Origin: Symsagittifera roscoffensis
Lineage: Eukaryota > Xenacoelomorpha > Acoela > Convolutidae
Assembly (NCBI RefSeq): GCF_963678635.1
Contig: NC_087069.1
Location: 53,356,251-53,420,250, forward strand
Reading direction: 5' to 3'
Length of the DNA: 64,000 nucleotides
Positions 55,004-64,000 of the stretch are shown one piece after another. The position numbers and the translations under genes were made by a program. Under the pieces are notes generated by a model that saw only the letters and a list, made by a program, of their open reading frames with translations, made no database searches and was not told where the DNA came from. Position 1 is the stretch's first letter; every line of letters starts with the position of its first letter.

Positions 55004-56071
55004 GGCTCTTTTCCAGTTTTCTCACCCCTTCGGTTTTTCCTGAACTGTTGAACTAGATTCAACCGGTGAGGAAGTAAATTTTTCACTTGGGTTTTGGCAG
55101 TTTGTTAGTCTCAGATGATGTTTTGTGCGCAATTTTACAAAAAAAAAAGAAAAAGTGAAGCTTACAGCTCCAAATCAAACGCCTGGAAGAACAATTTTCC
55201 CAAAACTAAAATCGTGTTTTGGGATTCAACTTACTTTTTTAACCTTGAAACGATATTTTTTGGAATTAGCAATCGCCTCAATCAAAGTCAAAGTAAAATC
55301 TACTAGCCCACAGATACCGTAAAACTGTTTGCATAATAAGAATTGTTTTTCAGGTTAACTAGTGGCATTATTTTTTTTTCTCCAGTATATACAGGGCGAC
55401 ATCGAAAACTCAAAAGCAAATTTTCAATGAGCCAAAGGTGTTTTCAAAGTGATGATTTCAGGACTTGCAAAAACCATGTACTTGTTCTGATAAATATCAA
55501 CAATGATTGACATCTTGCCTGGAAATTAAGCGTGAGAATTAAAAAATGGGCAAAAATTACCTAAAGAATGGTCTATGATTTATCTAGTTTAGTTTTTAGA
55601 TTTCAAATTAGTACCTTGATTCTGAAAAAGAATTGTCACAAACGAAACAAAAAACTCAATGTTAAGCCATAAACAAGCTTTTTTTCGCTGGATCAAAACT
55701 TGGTTTTCCTGGTCAATTTCAGGCATATTTTAATTTCAAACTCGCAAGTAGATATGGATTTAGCAAAGGCTGAAATACAGTTCAATTGCTGAAATGTGAT
55801 CAATTTTGCTTAATACGCGTTAGTCTGTAAGACTTCACAGCATCTCCAACCAGTTTTATTTTGAGGAAAAAGCTAGCAAAAATCTTGATGATGCGTTTTA
55901 AGAGTCTTTCAATATATATGAAAAAAAGTTTTTAAAACCGCATCACAACGAGTCAGCGTGAACAAGTAAACAAGTTGTTACAACATTTTCTACATGCACA
56001 ATTCCATGAACAATTTTTGAACGGCTTATCTTTGCAAATTTCTGAGGGTGATTGCAAACTGGAAAAGAGCC
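55004..56071. mobile_element. Longer element with GGCTCTTTTCCAGTTTT termini
   Basis: GGCTCTTTTCCAGTTTTCTC at the left and GCAAACTGGAAAAGAGCC at the right form inverted repeats ~1.07 kb apart. The interior differs from the short MITEs and contains no transposase that I recognise. Flanking 8-mers (AATTCTTA and, one base further out, AATTCCTA) are similar but not in exact register. It could be a larger deletion derivative of the autonomous parent, or two unrelated MITE remnants. Confidence 0.5.
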
Positions 56072-56388
56072 TAATTCCTATTCAACAAACTTCCTTAATT
56101 CATTCGTACTTGATTGGAAACGGAGAAAAGATTCTGTGTCAAAATTGAAGATGAAGATCGAAAATTTTTTAACATATTTTGAATGACAAGCTGATTTTTA
56201 TGCAGCTAATGTGTAGAACTACCAATTTTTCACTAATGAAACACTTAAATTCCCATTGGGAAATTTTGAATTTATGCAAAAACGCTAAAACCAAGAACAT
56301 TGTCGTTCAAGTGGTTAAATGGCATCAGTCACACAATAAGTAAAATAAAAAATAAATTCTAAAATGGTCCGTGGTTAAATTTGTTGAC

Positions 56389-57777
56389 GGACGCTGCATC
56401 TATTGGATTGGAAGTCCGTCCCGATAAATGTGAGCTATTTTTCTGGGGTGACACTACGGTAGGACAGAAGTCATTTTTAAAAGACGAGTTTTAGTTACTT
56501 TCACCTGCTATTAAGACGCCTCGCCTCGAAGATTTCATCATTCTAGAAGCATCCGTTGGTCGAGAAGATTTCTGATTTGAAAAGAATGTGCTTGCGTTTA
56601 TGCCTTATTCCTGCTTAAGAATTCATTTTCACTGCCGAAGTTTCCCTGTACCCTTCGTACTTCGGCCTGCTTCAAACGCCAAGACCTGCTCGTCGAATAT
56701 GACAACACTTTTTATTCTGGTCTAGAGAAAAAATGCAATGTCCGCCTGGACTCTACCGCGCGTCTACAAGCCTCTCTTTCGCCTAAGATGGCCGGTCTAG
56801 GTCTTGGTTCCGCAGTTAGACTAGCTGTTTTGGGTTGCTTAGCGTCTGTGAGTAGTTGTCAGTATTTGTGCAACGGTATCCTCGGTTATGAGTTGGTCGA
56901 GCCGTTAGAAGAAGAAGCGGTAGACCTTTGGTTCAGCATCTAAGGACTCGAACGAACACCAACGATACTCATTTTCAGAAGTCTTGGTCTGATCCTATCA
57001 ATAAATCCATATACGACACGCTAGTTAATGATTCTGATGACACTAACAAAATACCTATCATCTCAGCAGAAGGCAAACTTCAGGCTGGTTGGATTAACGC
57101 GCTTCCTTGTCGTTCGCTTGGTCTCAAGTTGACGGATGTGCATATAAGAATTTCTATAGCTCTGCGGTTGTGTCTGCCGATATGTGAACCCCATACCTGT
57201 AAATGCGGTCAGCCAGTTGACAAGTTTGCCACCAACTGTTTGTCGTGTAGAAGAAGTGCGGGCGGGTTTCAGCGGCATGGTATGATAACCGATATTATTA
57301 AACGTTCTTTAGGTTCGTCGAACATCCCGTCTGTCTTAGAACCCTTAGGGCTTGCTACGTCAGACAAAAAGAGACCAGATGGACTAACTTGGATGCCATG
57401 GGAAAGAAGCACGTGTCTTATTTGGGACGCAACGGTTGTGGACGCGCTCGCCCCGTGTAGGATTTCTAATAACCCTTGCCAGTTCACTGCAACTACCAAA
57501 GCAGAAGTGAGAAAAACCTCCAAATACTCGGAATTCATTAACAGAGGTTATATCTTCGCTCCGGTGGCCTTAGAAGTCCAAAGTGGTTGTGGGCACGTCA
57601 CGTACAGTTTCCTACGCGTGCTTGTAAACGTCTGTCGGCTGCTACGGAAGAACCTAAGTCGACACTTTACCTTAAGCACCGTATCTCTGTGGCTCTACAG
57701 GTTGGTAACAGTGCTTCTGTTCTGGGCACACTAGAAGTTAGTAACGGATTCGACGGAACTTTTTACTTGTTGGGATA
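56389..57777 (+). pseudogene. Remnant of a third LINE type (RT end and C-terminal domain)
   Basis: Three frames in succession encode pieces of one protein. Piece 1 (56389-56490): ASIGLEVRPDKCELFFWGD, the block after the RT YxDD. Piece 2 (56605-56942): SLPKFPCTLRTSACF, LQASLSPKMAGLGLG. Piece 3 (56928-57590): LQAGWINALPC, a CKCGQPVD...CLSC zinc-binding element, KRPDGLTWMPW, then CLIWDATVVD. Piece 4, another shift (57587-57777): VQFPTRACKRLSAATE and GNSASVLGTLE to the stop. The RPDG...WDATVVD spacing resembles a PD-(D/E)xK-type nuclease, as in restriction-like-endonuclease LINEs, but the assignment is tentative. At least three frameshifts and stops make it dead. Confidence 0.75.
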
Positions 57778-58174
57778 ATTCAAGCTTTTCTTTATGTTTT
57801 CAACACCTTCCTCACTCCAAAGAACAGATCATTATTGCGTAAAGTCGGATCTATGTTTGTATTTTTGTAAAGTTTTTGTTCGAAATTTTATATTGTAAGT
57901 AAAAATATAATAATAAACTGTAAAATTTTGTTGACCTATATTTTATAGATAAATGGTTCAATTAGCTTACAAAAACTGCTCTTCAAGGAAGTGTTTCGAC
58001 ATATATAAAAAAAACATGTTGAACAGTTGGCAAGACCATGCTACACTCGTTTGAGTTTCTCTCAATTAAACAGGATAATTAAAAATTTTTCAACAGATTA
58101 ATAAAAACTAAAAATATTTTCCAAGATTTCGTATTGAAAAGGTACTTAGCATATTTTTGGTGATATAAATAATA
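57778..58174. other. No gene seen
   Basis: AT-rich sequence including AATAATAAACTG near 57908, a possible polyadenylation signal of the dead LINE upstream. No other feature. Confidence 0.4.
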
Positions 58175-58393
58175 GGCTCTTTACCAGTTTCCCACCCCCT
58201 CGTAAAATAGTTTAAAAAAGCTGCTCAAAAATTGTTCACGCGCAATTTTGCATGTTATAAATGTTGTAAAAATTTCTTCACTTGTTCACGCTGACACGTT
58301 TCGATGCAGTTTTTAACATGAAAAGTAATTTAAAACAGACTTTCCTTTAATGAATTTCAGAAAAAAATCAAAGGGGGGAACTGAAAAAGAGCC
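58175..58393. mobile_element. MITE, GGCTCTTTT family, second subfamily
   Basis: 219 bp, ends GGCTCTTTACCAGTTTCCC and GGGGGGAACTGAAAAAGAGCC. Flanks AAATAATA (58167-58174) and AATTAATA (58394-58401) agree at seven of eight positions. The interior GTTCACGCTGACACGTTT is shared with the element at 51552. Confidence 0.85.
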
Positions 58394-59502
58394 AATTAAT
58401 ATGCTAATCAAGTTATACTTCTTTCCGAAATTTTTGTACGTTTTATTACAGCTAAACACCTGTTTTTATGCTGAAGCATTGAGACCATAGATGGTTAAAC
58501 ATCTGAATCAGTTTTTCAAAAAAAAACTTTAAACTTGAGCATTTTTTGGTCCTCTTTCAAGTGTATTTTAGCAATGTCAAAGTTTCATTAAAATTTGGAA
58601 ATTCAAACAAATAGACAAATTGCAAAAGATTTTTTTTTCATATTTTTACCCTACTTTAACGCGCTTAGGCAAATCTCCAAAAACATGAAAGTTATATAAA
58701 TATACGTCGTGAGGGTGTTTAAGATGTGGAGGGAGGTTATGGTGAAAAAAACAACCTTCTGTAAAAAACCTGCACCTGCCTGAGTTATAACTCTGAAAAA
58801 AACTTCCGAATTGTGATAACCAATGGGAATGCAAATCTTGAAATACTGCTGAGATAATTCCATGACGCTGTTTTTCGTTCCCCATCAAGTTCGCATGAGC
58901 ATCAATTTTATTTGTAACGAGGGGACTTACAAGGTTAAGTATGTAGGCCAAAAGCTAAGTATGTTTTTATTGGATAAAGTAGGCACGCCAAGTTTTGTAC
59001 AATTGTCCAATATTTTCATGTTTTCTGAGATTTTTTGGGGAAAATATTTATGGAAAACGAAAAAGAAAAGGAAAAATAGCTTCATATTATGCCCCACCCC
59101 TCAAAAGATTACAAAAGAACTTTAAAAAAAATCACTCAGCTGACGTAAGCTAACAACTAGCGAAACTAAATTTAAATTCAATGGAACTCGCAATGGAAGT
59201 TTGCAATCATCTTGCAAATTCAATCATCTTGCAAATTCATCTTGAAAATTTCCCGGGTTGACCTCCGTACACCGAAAATACTTATCATACAATTCCATAC
59301 AACAACAAATCATTATCATACAAATCCATACATTAAGTGTATGGAGAAAATGCTTGTCATACAATTTTCATACATTTTCGAAAAAGAATAGAAAAAAAAT
59401 TAAACCATTTCTGGGGATTTTGAGAACAGTTGAACAGACTGGTGACAAAAAAAATTGATTTTAATTTTTTTTGGAAAAGAATGCTTACCATGCAATTTCC
59501 GG
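58394..59502. other. No gene seen
   Basis: Two overlapping minus-strand frames at 58646-58951 (101 and 70 codons) have no recognisable domain. At 59270-59390 the motifs CTTATCATACAATTCCATAC and CTTGTCATACAATTTTCATAC recur; relatives lie at 60185-60315. Nothing else can be supported. Confidence 0.4.
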
Positions 59503-59714
59503 CTCTTTTCAGGTCCACCCACCTTTCAAAATACCGTGTTTTATGTTTGTTTTACGTGTTATTACGGCTAAATGCGTGATGTTGAGCTGTAAAGTATGAC
59601 AAACAAATCTGTTCACAGTTGTTGAATTGTTCACCACGCCAAATTTCATTGCATTATGACAAGGTTAAACAAGCTTTTCAAGTTGAATTTGAAAGGGGGA
59701 ACTGGAAAACAGCC
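59503..59714. mobile_element. MITE, GGCTCTTTT family, inverted relative to 54165
   Basis: 212 bp, ends GGCTCTTTTCAGGTCCACC and GGGGGAACTGGAAAACAGCC, with a perfect 8-bp duplication CAATTTCC (59495-59502, 59715-59722). The interior (TTTTACGTGTTATTACGGC, ATTATGACAAGGTTAAA) is the reverse complement of that at 54165. Confidence 0.92.
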
Positions 59715-59722
59715 CAATTTCC

Positions 59723-60320
59723 ATATACGACACAAAAATACGACAAAGTTAATTTGAAAATTTGCCCCGAAAGCGCAAATCGAATTTCGTACGCAAACAA
59801 ACATTTTCCGAAAAAAATTTTTTTTTTTGCATGCAAAAACAAATTTTTTGTGTGCATAACGTAGCCCTGGATACGATAATCTTAGTTTTTTTCTTTTCAC
59901 TCAAATTTTTTTTCAAAAACGCTGCAGATTCCTTTTTCTTTTGTATGGCGTGTTTATGTATGCCTTGATCAATGTCTGATAATTTGAAAGTTCACAAATT
60001 TAAAATAATCATCATTGAAAAACTTTGCCAAAAATTAAAAGTTTGTTACTCGGTTATATCATTTGTGAAAGACAGCTCGAAGACAATTCAGGTCGTTTTC
60101 TATGCATTGTAAATGCAAGACCGTAAATTTGTCAGAAAATAAGTTTACGAACAAAAAACAACTTTTTGATTTATGGAGAAAATACCTATCATACGACTTT
60201 CATTTATAGGAAAATACTTATCATAGAATTTTCATACAATTTTCTGTACGTCTGTACGTGTGGAAATGTTTGAATTTGTATGAAAAGAAATTTCCCATTT
60301 GCGAGAACTGTATGATAAGC
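59723..60320. other. No gene seen
   Basis: AT-rich with CATACGA/TATCATA motifs. The 84-codon minus frame (59646-59900) overlaps a MITE and is not a gene. The right edge is the 3' end of the LINE that follows. Confidence 0.4.
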
Positions 60321-60342
60321 TTTTTTGTTGTTGTTGTTGTTG

Positions 60343-60712
60343 TTAGCCCACGCGGGTCGGGTTGGGCTCTTCTGTCTCCAGGTCAAGGAACTTAGCAAAC
60401 TCTACCGGCCGAAGCCACAGGTCTGCTGGGGTGAGTGGGGAGGGGTTTTGGGAGCAGTTGAAAAGATGACATGTTGTGTGGGGGGCAAGGGAACAGGTTG
60501 GGCAAAGGTGGGAGATGGAGCTGTCGAGGCGGGATAGGTAAGTGTTAAGGAGCCGGCTGTAGCCAGACCGGAGTTGGGAGAGCTTACAGCGCGTGGGACG
60601 TGGGAGAGATTTTTCAGAGGGGTCAATCTTTGGGGGAGGGATACAAATAACTTTAGACGGAGGGGTTTCGGCTAGGAACTTGGTTACAAGGGAGGTATGG
60701 TTGTCTTTTAAA
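60343..60712 (-). pseudogene. LINE C-terminal zinc-knuckle segment, one-base frameshift
   Basis: After the RT frame ends at TAA (60708-60710), a frame shifted by one base reads on for about 120 codons: KLSQLRSGYSRLLNTYLSRL, then LCPTC, PHTTCHLFNC (a CCHC-type knuckle), and DLWLRPVEFAKFLDLE to TAA. This is the C-terminal domain usual for the family. The shift is near 60711 in AATTTTAAAA, a short homopolymer where an indel or sequencing error is likely. Confidence 0.85.
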
Positions 60713-62679
60713 ATTGGTTGTAGTAGTTAAAAATAAAAGTGGAGACTTCGTCTCGGTCGTCCAGAACTAGAGGGTGGTTTGCGTAGACTGAAAAGTCGGT
60801 TAAAATTTTCTGGGTGTCTTCTTTGAAGCAGCTTATAATTGAGGGGCGAAGTAGACGGGGAGGAGGGGGATGTGAATGTATAAAATTAATGGGATGGTGG
60901 GAACGATAGGTAGAGATAAAAAATTGAGATGACAGAAGGGTATGGTGGTCTTTGACCGTTAGGATTTCAGATTCACTGTGCAGGTGGGCAGTGGAACTCA
61001 TTAGATTTGATCCAGTAACAACGCGAAGGGATTGGTTTTGGGCAACCTGCAGGCAATTTATGGAGGTGTTACTTGATGCGTGGGACCATGCGGGGGCTGC
61101 ATAGTCAAGTATGGGGCGAGTTAAAGCTTTAAAAGTTAGGAGGAGGGTTTCTTTGGAGTGACCCCAGGTTGATCCTGCTAATGCCTTCAGGATTCCGATC
61201 CTGCGTCTGGCCTTTTCAGCGGATTGTTTGCAGTGAGTGGCAAAACAAAGTGTTGGATCAAATGTCACCCCTAAGATTGTTGGATTTTTGTTTAGGGTTA
61301 GCGTCTCGTTATTTAAAAGAACACTAAGTGTTTTATTAAATTCTTTGTTATAAGAGGAGAAAAGTGTAACTGATCCTTTAGAGGACGCGAAACTTAGTTT
61401 GCGTGAGGTGAAAAAATCGTAGAGCCTTTTTAGGTAGCTATTGGTGGAGTTTGAGGCGATATCAATATTGGAACTGCTTGCGAAGGGGTGGAAATCGTCT
61501 GCATACGAAACAAGGTTTACATTATTGGGAGGTGGCGGTGCATCATGGACATAAAAATTGAAGAGTGTGGGTGATAAAACAGAACCTTGGGGTACGCCAC
61601 AGTGGATTATTCGATGGGGGGATGTGTGTTCACGGAATGAGGTGGCAGCCTGTCGACCATTAAGGTAATTACTTAGCCAGCGGACTAGACTTCTTGGGAG
61701 GGGAGTGTCATGAACGAGTTCCACAAGTGAGCGATGACACACCATGTCGAAAGCCTTAGATAAGTCAAGTGTGGCCAGTACCGTACGTTTAGGGGGGCGA
61801 TTTTGGTTAAAACCGTCTGAAATGTAAAATTCGAGAGTGGAGAGAGCTGTGGTGGTGGAGTGAAAAGGGCGGAAGCCGTGTTGGTGTTTGGCGTTGGGGA
61901 GATGTTTGGTAAAGATGGGGTGAACGAGCCTCTCCAGAATTTTAACTGCTGAGCAGAGTAAGGATATAGGTCTGTAAGATGTTGATTGTTTAAGATCCTT
62001 ATTGGGCTTTGGAAGCGGTGCAATTTTTGAATTTTTCCAAATTTGGGGGATAATGTTTTCGGACAAAGAGATATTAAAAAGGTATGATAAGTAAGTGGGC
62101 CGAGATGTTTAAGATGTATATTACAAAGGCCGTCGGGACCTAGCGCTCGCGATGGTTTGCTGTCTGCAATGGCTTGTTTAGTATTTTCAGGAGTAAAAAT
62201 TGGGCTGTCTGACAGCGGTAGTTTGGCAATTTTTCTTCTCGTTATACGAAGGAGTTTGTCAGAGGCGTGGGGTCTGGCATTGGTGAATTGTTTGTTAAAA
62301 GAGCTGGTAATATCACGAGGTGAGTGTATGGGTTTAGAACCAAAAGTAATGGGGTGTCTTCCTGCCACGGGCTTAGATCCATTTAAGGAGCGTACCACTT
62401 TCCAGAACTTTCTGGCACCAGTGCGGTAGTCGCAAGTCCGGAGGAATTCTCGGCTTCTCGTCCGGAGGAATTCTCGAATTTATTTTCTTTGTCCTTTGCT
62501 GTCTGTTTCATGAGTCTACAGTTCAGTTGGGATATGACTTCTGGGGGGAGATTTTGTTGTCGGCTTAAATCTCTTTCGGCGGCAAGGGCAGTGGACTCGG
62601 GGGAAAGAGAGGGAGTGAAGTGGCGAATACGGCCAGCGGGGATGTGGTGGCGTGCTGCCCTGAGCACCAGGTCCCTCAA
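60708..62679 (-). pseudogene. LINE reverse transcriptase region, frameshifted
   Basis: The RT domain is spread over three frames. 62383-62679 holds the linker (LVLRAARHHIPAGRIRHF). 62095-62398 holds RT block 0/1 (KPSRALGPDGLCNIHLKHLG). 60708-62066 holds the catalytic part: YRPISLLCSAVKILERLV, HQHGFRPFHSTTTAL, DLSKAFDMV, CGVPQGSVLSPTLFNFY and YADD (codons 61494-61505). The thumb follows (KLSFASSKGSVTLF, RPILDYAAPAWS). At about 62440-62485 a GAATTCCTCCGGA segment is duplicated and helps scramble the frame. Catalytic aspartates are all present. Confidence 0.88.
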
Positions 62680-64000
62680 GAATTCTCTCCGGCGGCAACT
62701 CCGGAAGGTGGAACCGCTGAAAATAAACCCTCCTCAATTTCCTCTGTGAATTTGATCCAATCTGCTTTTAAAAAATTTATAAAAGTCCTTTTAGGTGAAA
62801 AATTTATAAAATCATCCAAGGGTAGTTCTAGAAGAATGGGTAGGTGATCTGATCCTAGAGATTTAATTGGGGTCCATGATGTGGAGAGTAAGAGCGATTG
62901 GGATGCGAGGGAAATATCTGGTGACGAGAGTTGGTTTTCTGAGTTAAAAGGGACTCTGGTTTGTGTGTCATCATTTAATGGTGCAAAGGTGGATTCGGTT
63001 ATTTCATTGCTAAGTACAGAGCCGCGTTGATCTTCCTCGATGTTGGAGTTCCATAGTTGTGAATGTGCGTTGGCATCCCCGAGTACCAAGGCGTCCCCAG
63101 GTTCAAGTAGTTCGGCAAGGGACGCAGAGTAACCAGGGGGACAGCTCGAGCGATGGGGGATGTAAAAATTATAAATACGAAGCTTGGATGAACTGGCTAC
63201 CACTGATATGCCCATAGCCTCTAGTGTTCCATCGTTGTTAATATTTATTTCTTCGTATTGTATCGACTCATGTATGGCAATGAGAAGACCGCCCCCTTCT
63301 TTTTCTCGATCTTTTCTAATTAAAGTGTAGTGTGAGCCAAGTGAGGGGTTTCGAGATTTCTTTCTTAATTTAGTTTCTTGGAAGACAGCAATATGAATTT
63401 GATTTTGAGATAAGAAAGCAGCAATTTCGGGTGCTTTTCCGGAGGTACCGTTGCAATTAAATTGAAGGATTTTTAAAAGGCCTTTGGCGGGGTGTGGTGA
63501 ACTATTTACATTATTAACAGCAGTATGATTAAAATGGTTGTTTGAACTTGAGTTATTTACACTATTTACACGATTACGATTTGCGCGATTTTGGGAGGAG
63601 GAATTATTATTCGAGGTGGGAAGGCTGGGAGGGGGAGGGGGGTTAGGGAGGTGGGGTTGGGGTGCGGTTAGGGAAGTTGAACAAGTTTGGGAGTTGGGGG
63701 TGGTCAAGTTAGAGGACCTGGTGCCTGGGGGAGGTAAAATGTACGTAGAGGTACAGGTAGGGCAATAGTAGTCAGGGTGGTGTGGGTTAAGGTGGGTAAG
63801 ACCACTACATTTAAGGTGAATGTAACCACAGATGTGGCACCAGACACTGGGCTGGGTGCGTTTGATGCGTAAAGAGCAAGGGGAGCAAAAGTAAGGCCCT
63901 GGACCAGGGTTTGGATTAATGCCGGAGCGGAGTAGTAGTATAAGGATGAGCAGACGGAGCAGCCTGGCCGGCTTCAGACGCTCCGTAACCGAAAACCCGG
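62676..64000 (-). CDS. LINE N-terminal region: 2A-like motif, PHD-like finger, APE endonuclease
   Basis: One open frame runs from the window edge to 62676. It begins with a leucine-rich helix (ARLLRLLILILLLRSG) leading into INPNPGP (NPGP codons 63900-63911), the pattern of 2A-type translational recoding peptides found in some LINEs, although the usual Asp and Glu residues before NPGP are absent. Next is a C4HC3-like finger (FCSPC, WCHICGYIHLKC, YYCPTC). A P/S/N-rich linker follows. The endonuclease has LQFNCNG, FQETKLRKKS, GDANAHSQLWN, SPDISL and SDHLPILLEL, matching the APE family landmarks including the terminal SDH. The frame stops just after the endonuclease through a shift. Confidence 0.85.
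   Translation of the reverse strand, partial: GFSVTERLKPARLLRLLILILLLRSGINPNPGPGPYFCSPCSLRIKRTQPSVWCHICGYIHLKCSGLTHLNPHHPDYYCPTCTSTYILPPPGTRSSNLTTPNSQTCSTSLTAPQPHLPNPPPPPSLPTSNNNSSSQNRANRNRVNSVNNSSSNNHFNHTAVNNVNSSPHPAKGLLKILQFNCNGTSGKAPEIAAFLSQNQIHIAVFQETKLRKKSRNPSLGSHYTLIRKDREKEGGGLLIAIHESIQYEEININNDGTLEAMGISVVASSSKLRIYNFYIPHRSSCPPGYSASLAELLEPGDALVLGDANAHSQLWNSNIEEDQRGSVLSNEITESTFAPLNDDTQTRVPFNSENQLSSPDISLASQSLLLSTSWTPIKSLGSDHLPILLELPLDDFINFSPKRTFINFLKADWIKFTEEIEEGLFSAVPPSGVAAGENS

Larger units (their letters stand above)
60321..64000 (-). mobile_element. LINE with PHD finger, 2A-like motif, APE endonuclease and RT (5' end outside window)
   Basis: Read on the minus strand: a 2A-like NPGP motif, a PHD-like zinc finger, a proline/serine-rich linker, an APE-type endonuclease, RT, a C-terminal zinc knuckle, TAA at 60343-60345 and, directly after, a (CAA)n/A-rich tail (60321-60342). 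The domain order is that of APE-type non-LTR retrotransposons of the jockey/I superfamily group. Protein-like sequence moves through four frame changes (about 62676, 62390-62470, 62070-62095 and 60711), so this copy is inactive unless the changes are assembly errors. GC content is visibly higher than that of the surrounding DNA. Confidence 0.93.

Noticed and set aside
1-64000. tRNA, rRNA, CRISPR arrays and bacterial operon features
   Set aside because: None was recognised. Direct repeats are satellites or transposon ends, and coding genes have spliceosomal introns.

Overview
The window is animal (metazoan) nuclear DNA: AT-rich, full of transposable elements, and with protein-coding genes split by spliceosomal introns (GT donors, T-rich AG acceptors). 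Bacterial gene organisation, rRNA, tRNA and CRISPR arrays were not seen. The mixture of a Ty3/Gypsy-like element, a BEL/Pao element and three LINE types, together with small cysteine-rich secreted and trypsin-like proteins, fits an invertebrate. I cannot place it more precisely from sequence alone.

Layout. 1-5.96 kb: 5' part of a minus-strand Ty3/Gypsy-like retrotransposon (gag, then protease in the same frame after one stop codon). 8.2-16.35 kb: satellite territory. A ~900-bp higher-order repeat, a 173-bp repeat and a 242-bp repeat lie inside what looks like one 6.8-kb intron of a small secreted cysteine-rich protein gene (exons at 10.0 and 16.9 kb). 17.9-26.4 kb: inverted-repeat (MITE-like) elements, a degenerate ~165-bp tandem repeat and several isolated exon-like open frames. 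28.2-36.1 kb: a structurally complete BEL/Pao element with 345-bp LTRs and a 5-bp target duplication, but with frameshifts and without its reverse-transcriptase core. 37.3-44.1 kb: an eight-exon gene model (1,089 aa) for a type I membrane protein that I do not recognise. 44-47.7 kb: small repeats and a MITE. 47.7-49.1 kb: a 5'-truncated CR1-like LINE. 49.4-54.9 kb, minus strand: a multi-exon trypsin-fold (S1) gene in which the catalytic serine codon reads alanine, with three MITEs in its introns. 56.4-57.8 kb: remains of a third LINE type. 60.3-64 kb: a long minus-strand LINE with a PHD-like zinc finger, a 2A-like NPGP motif, an APE endonuclease, RT and a C-terminal zinc knuckle, interrupted by frameshifts.

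The main findings are the hidden S1 pseudoprotease gene, the orphan membrane-protein gene, a triplicated hairpin with compensatory arm changes in the BEL leader, a MITE family (GGCTCTTTT ends, 8-bp target duplications) inserted in satellites and introns, and a Gag-Pro frame separated by one in-frame stop. All exon structures are manual predictions from phase and protein pattern. No transcript evidence was available.
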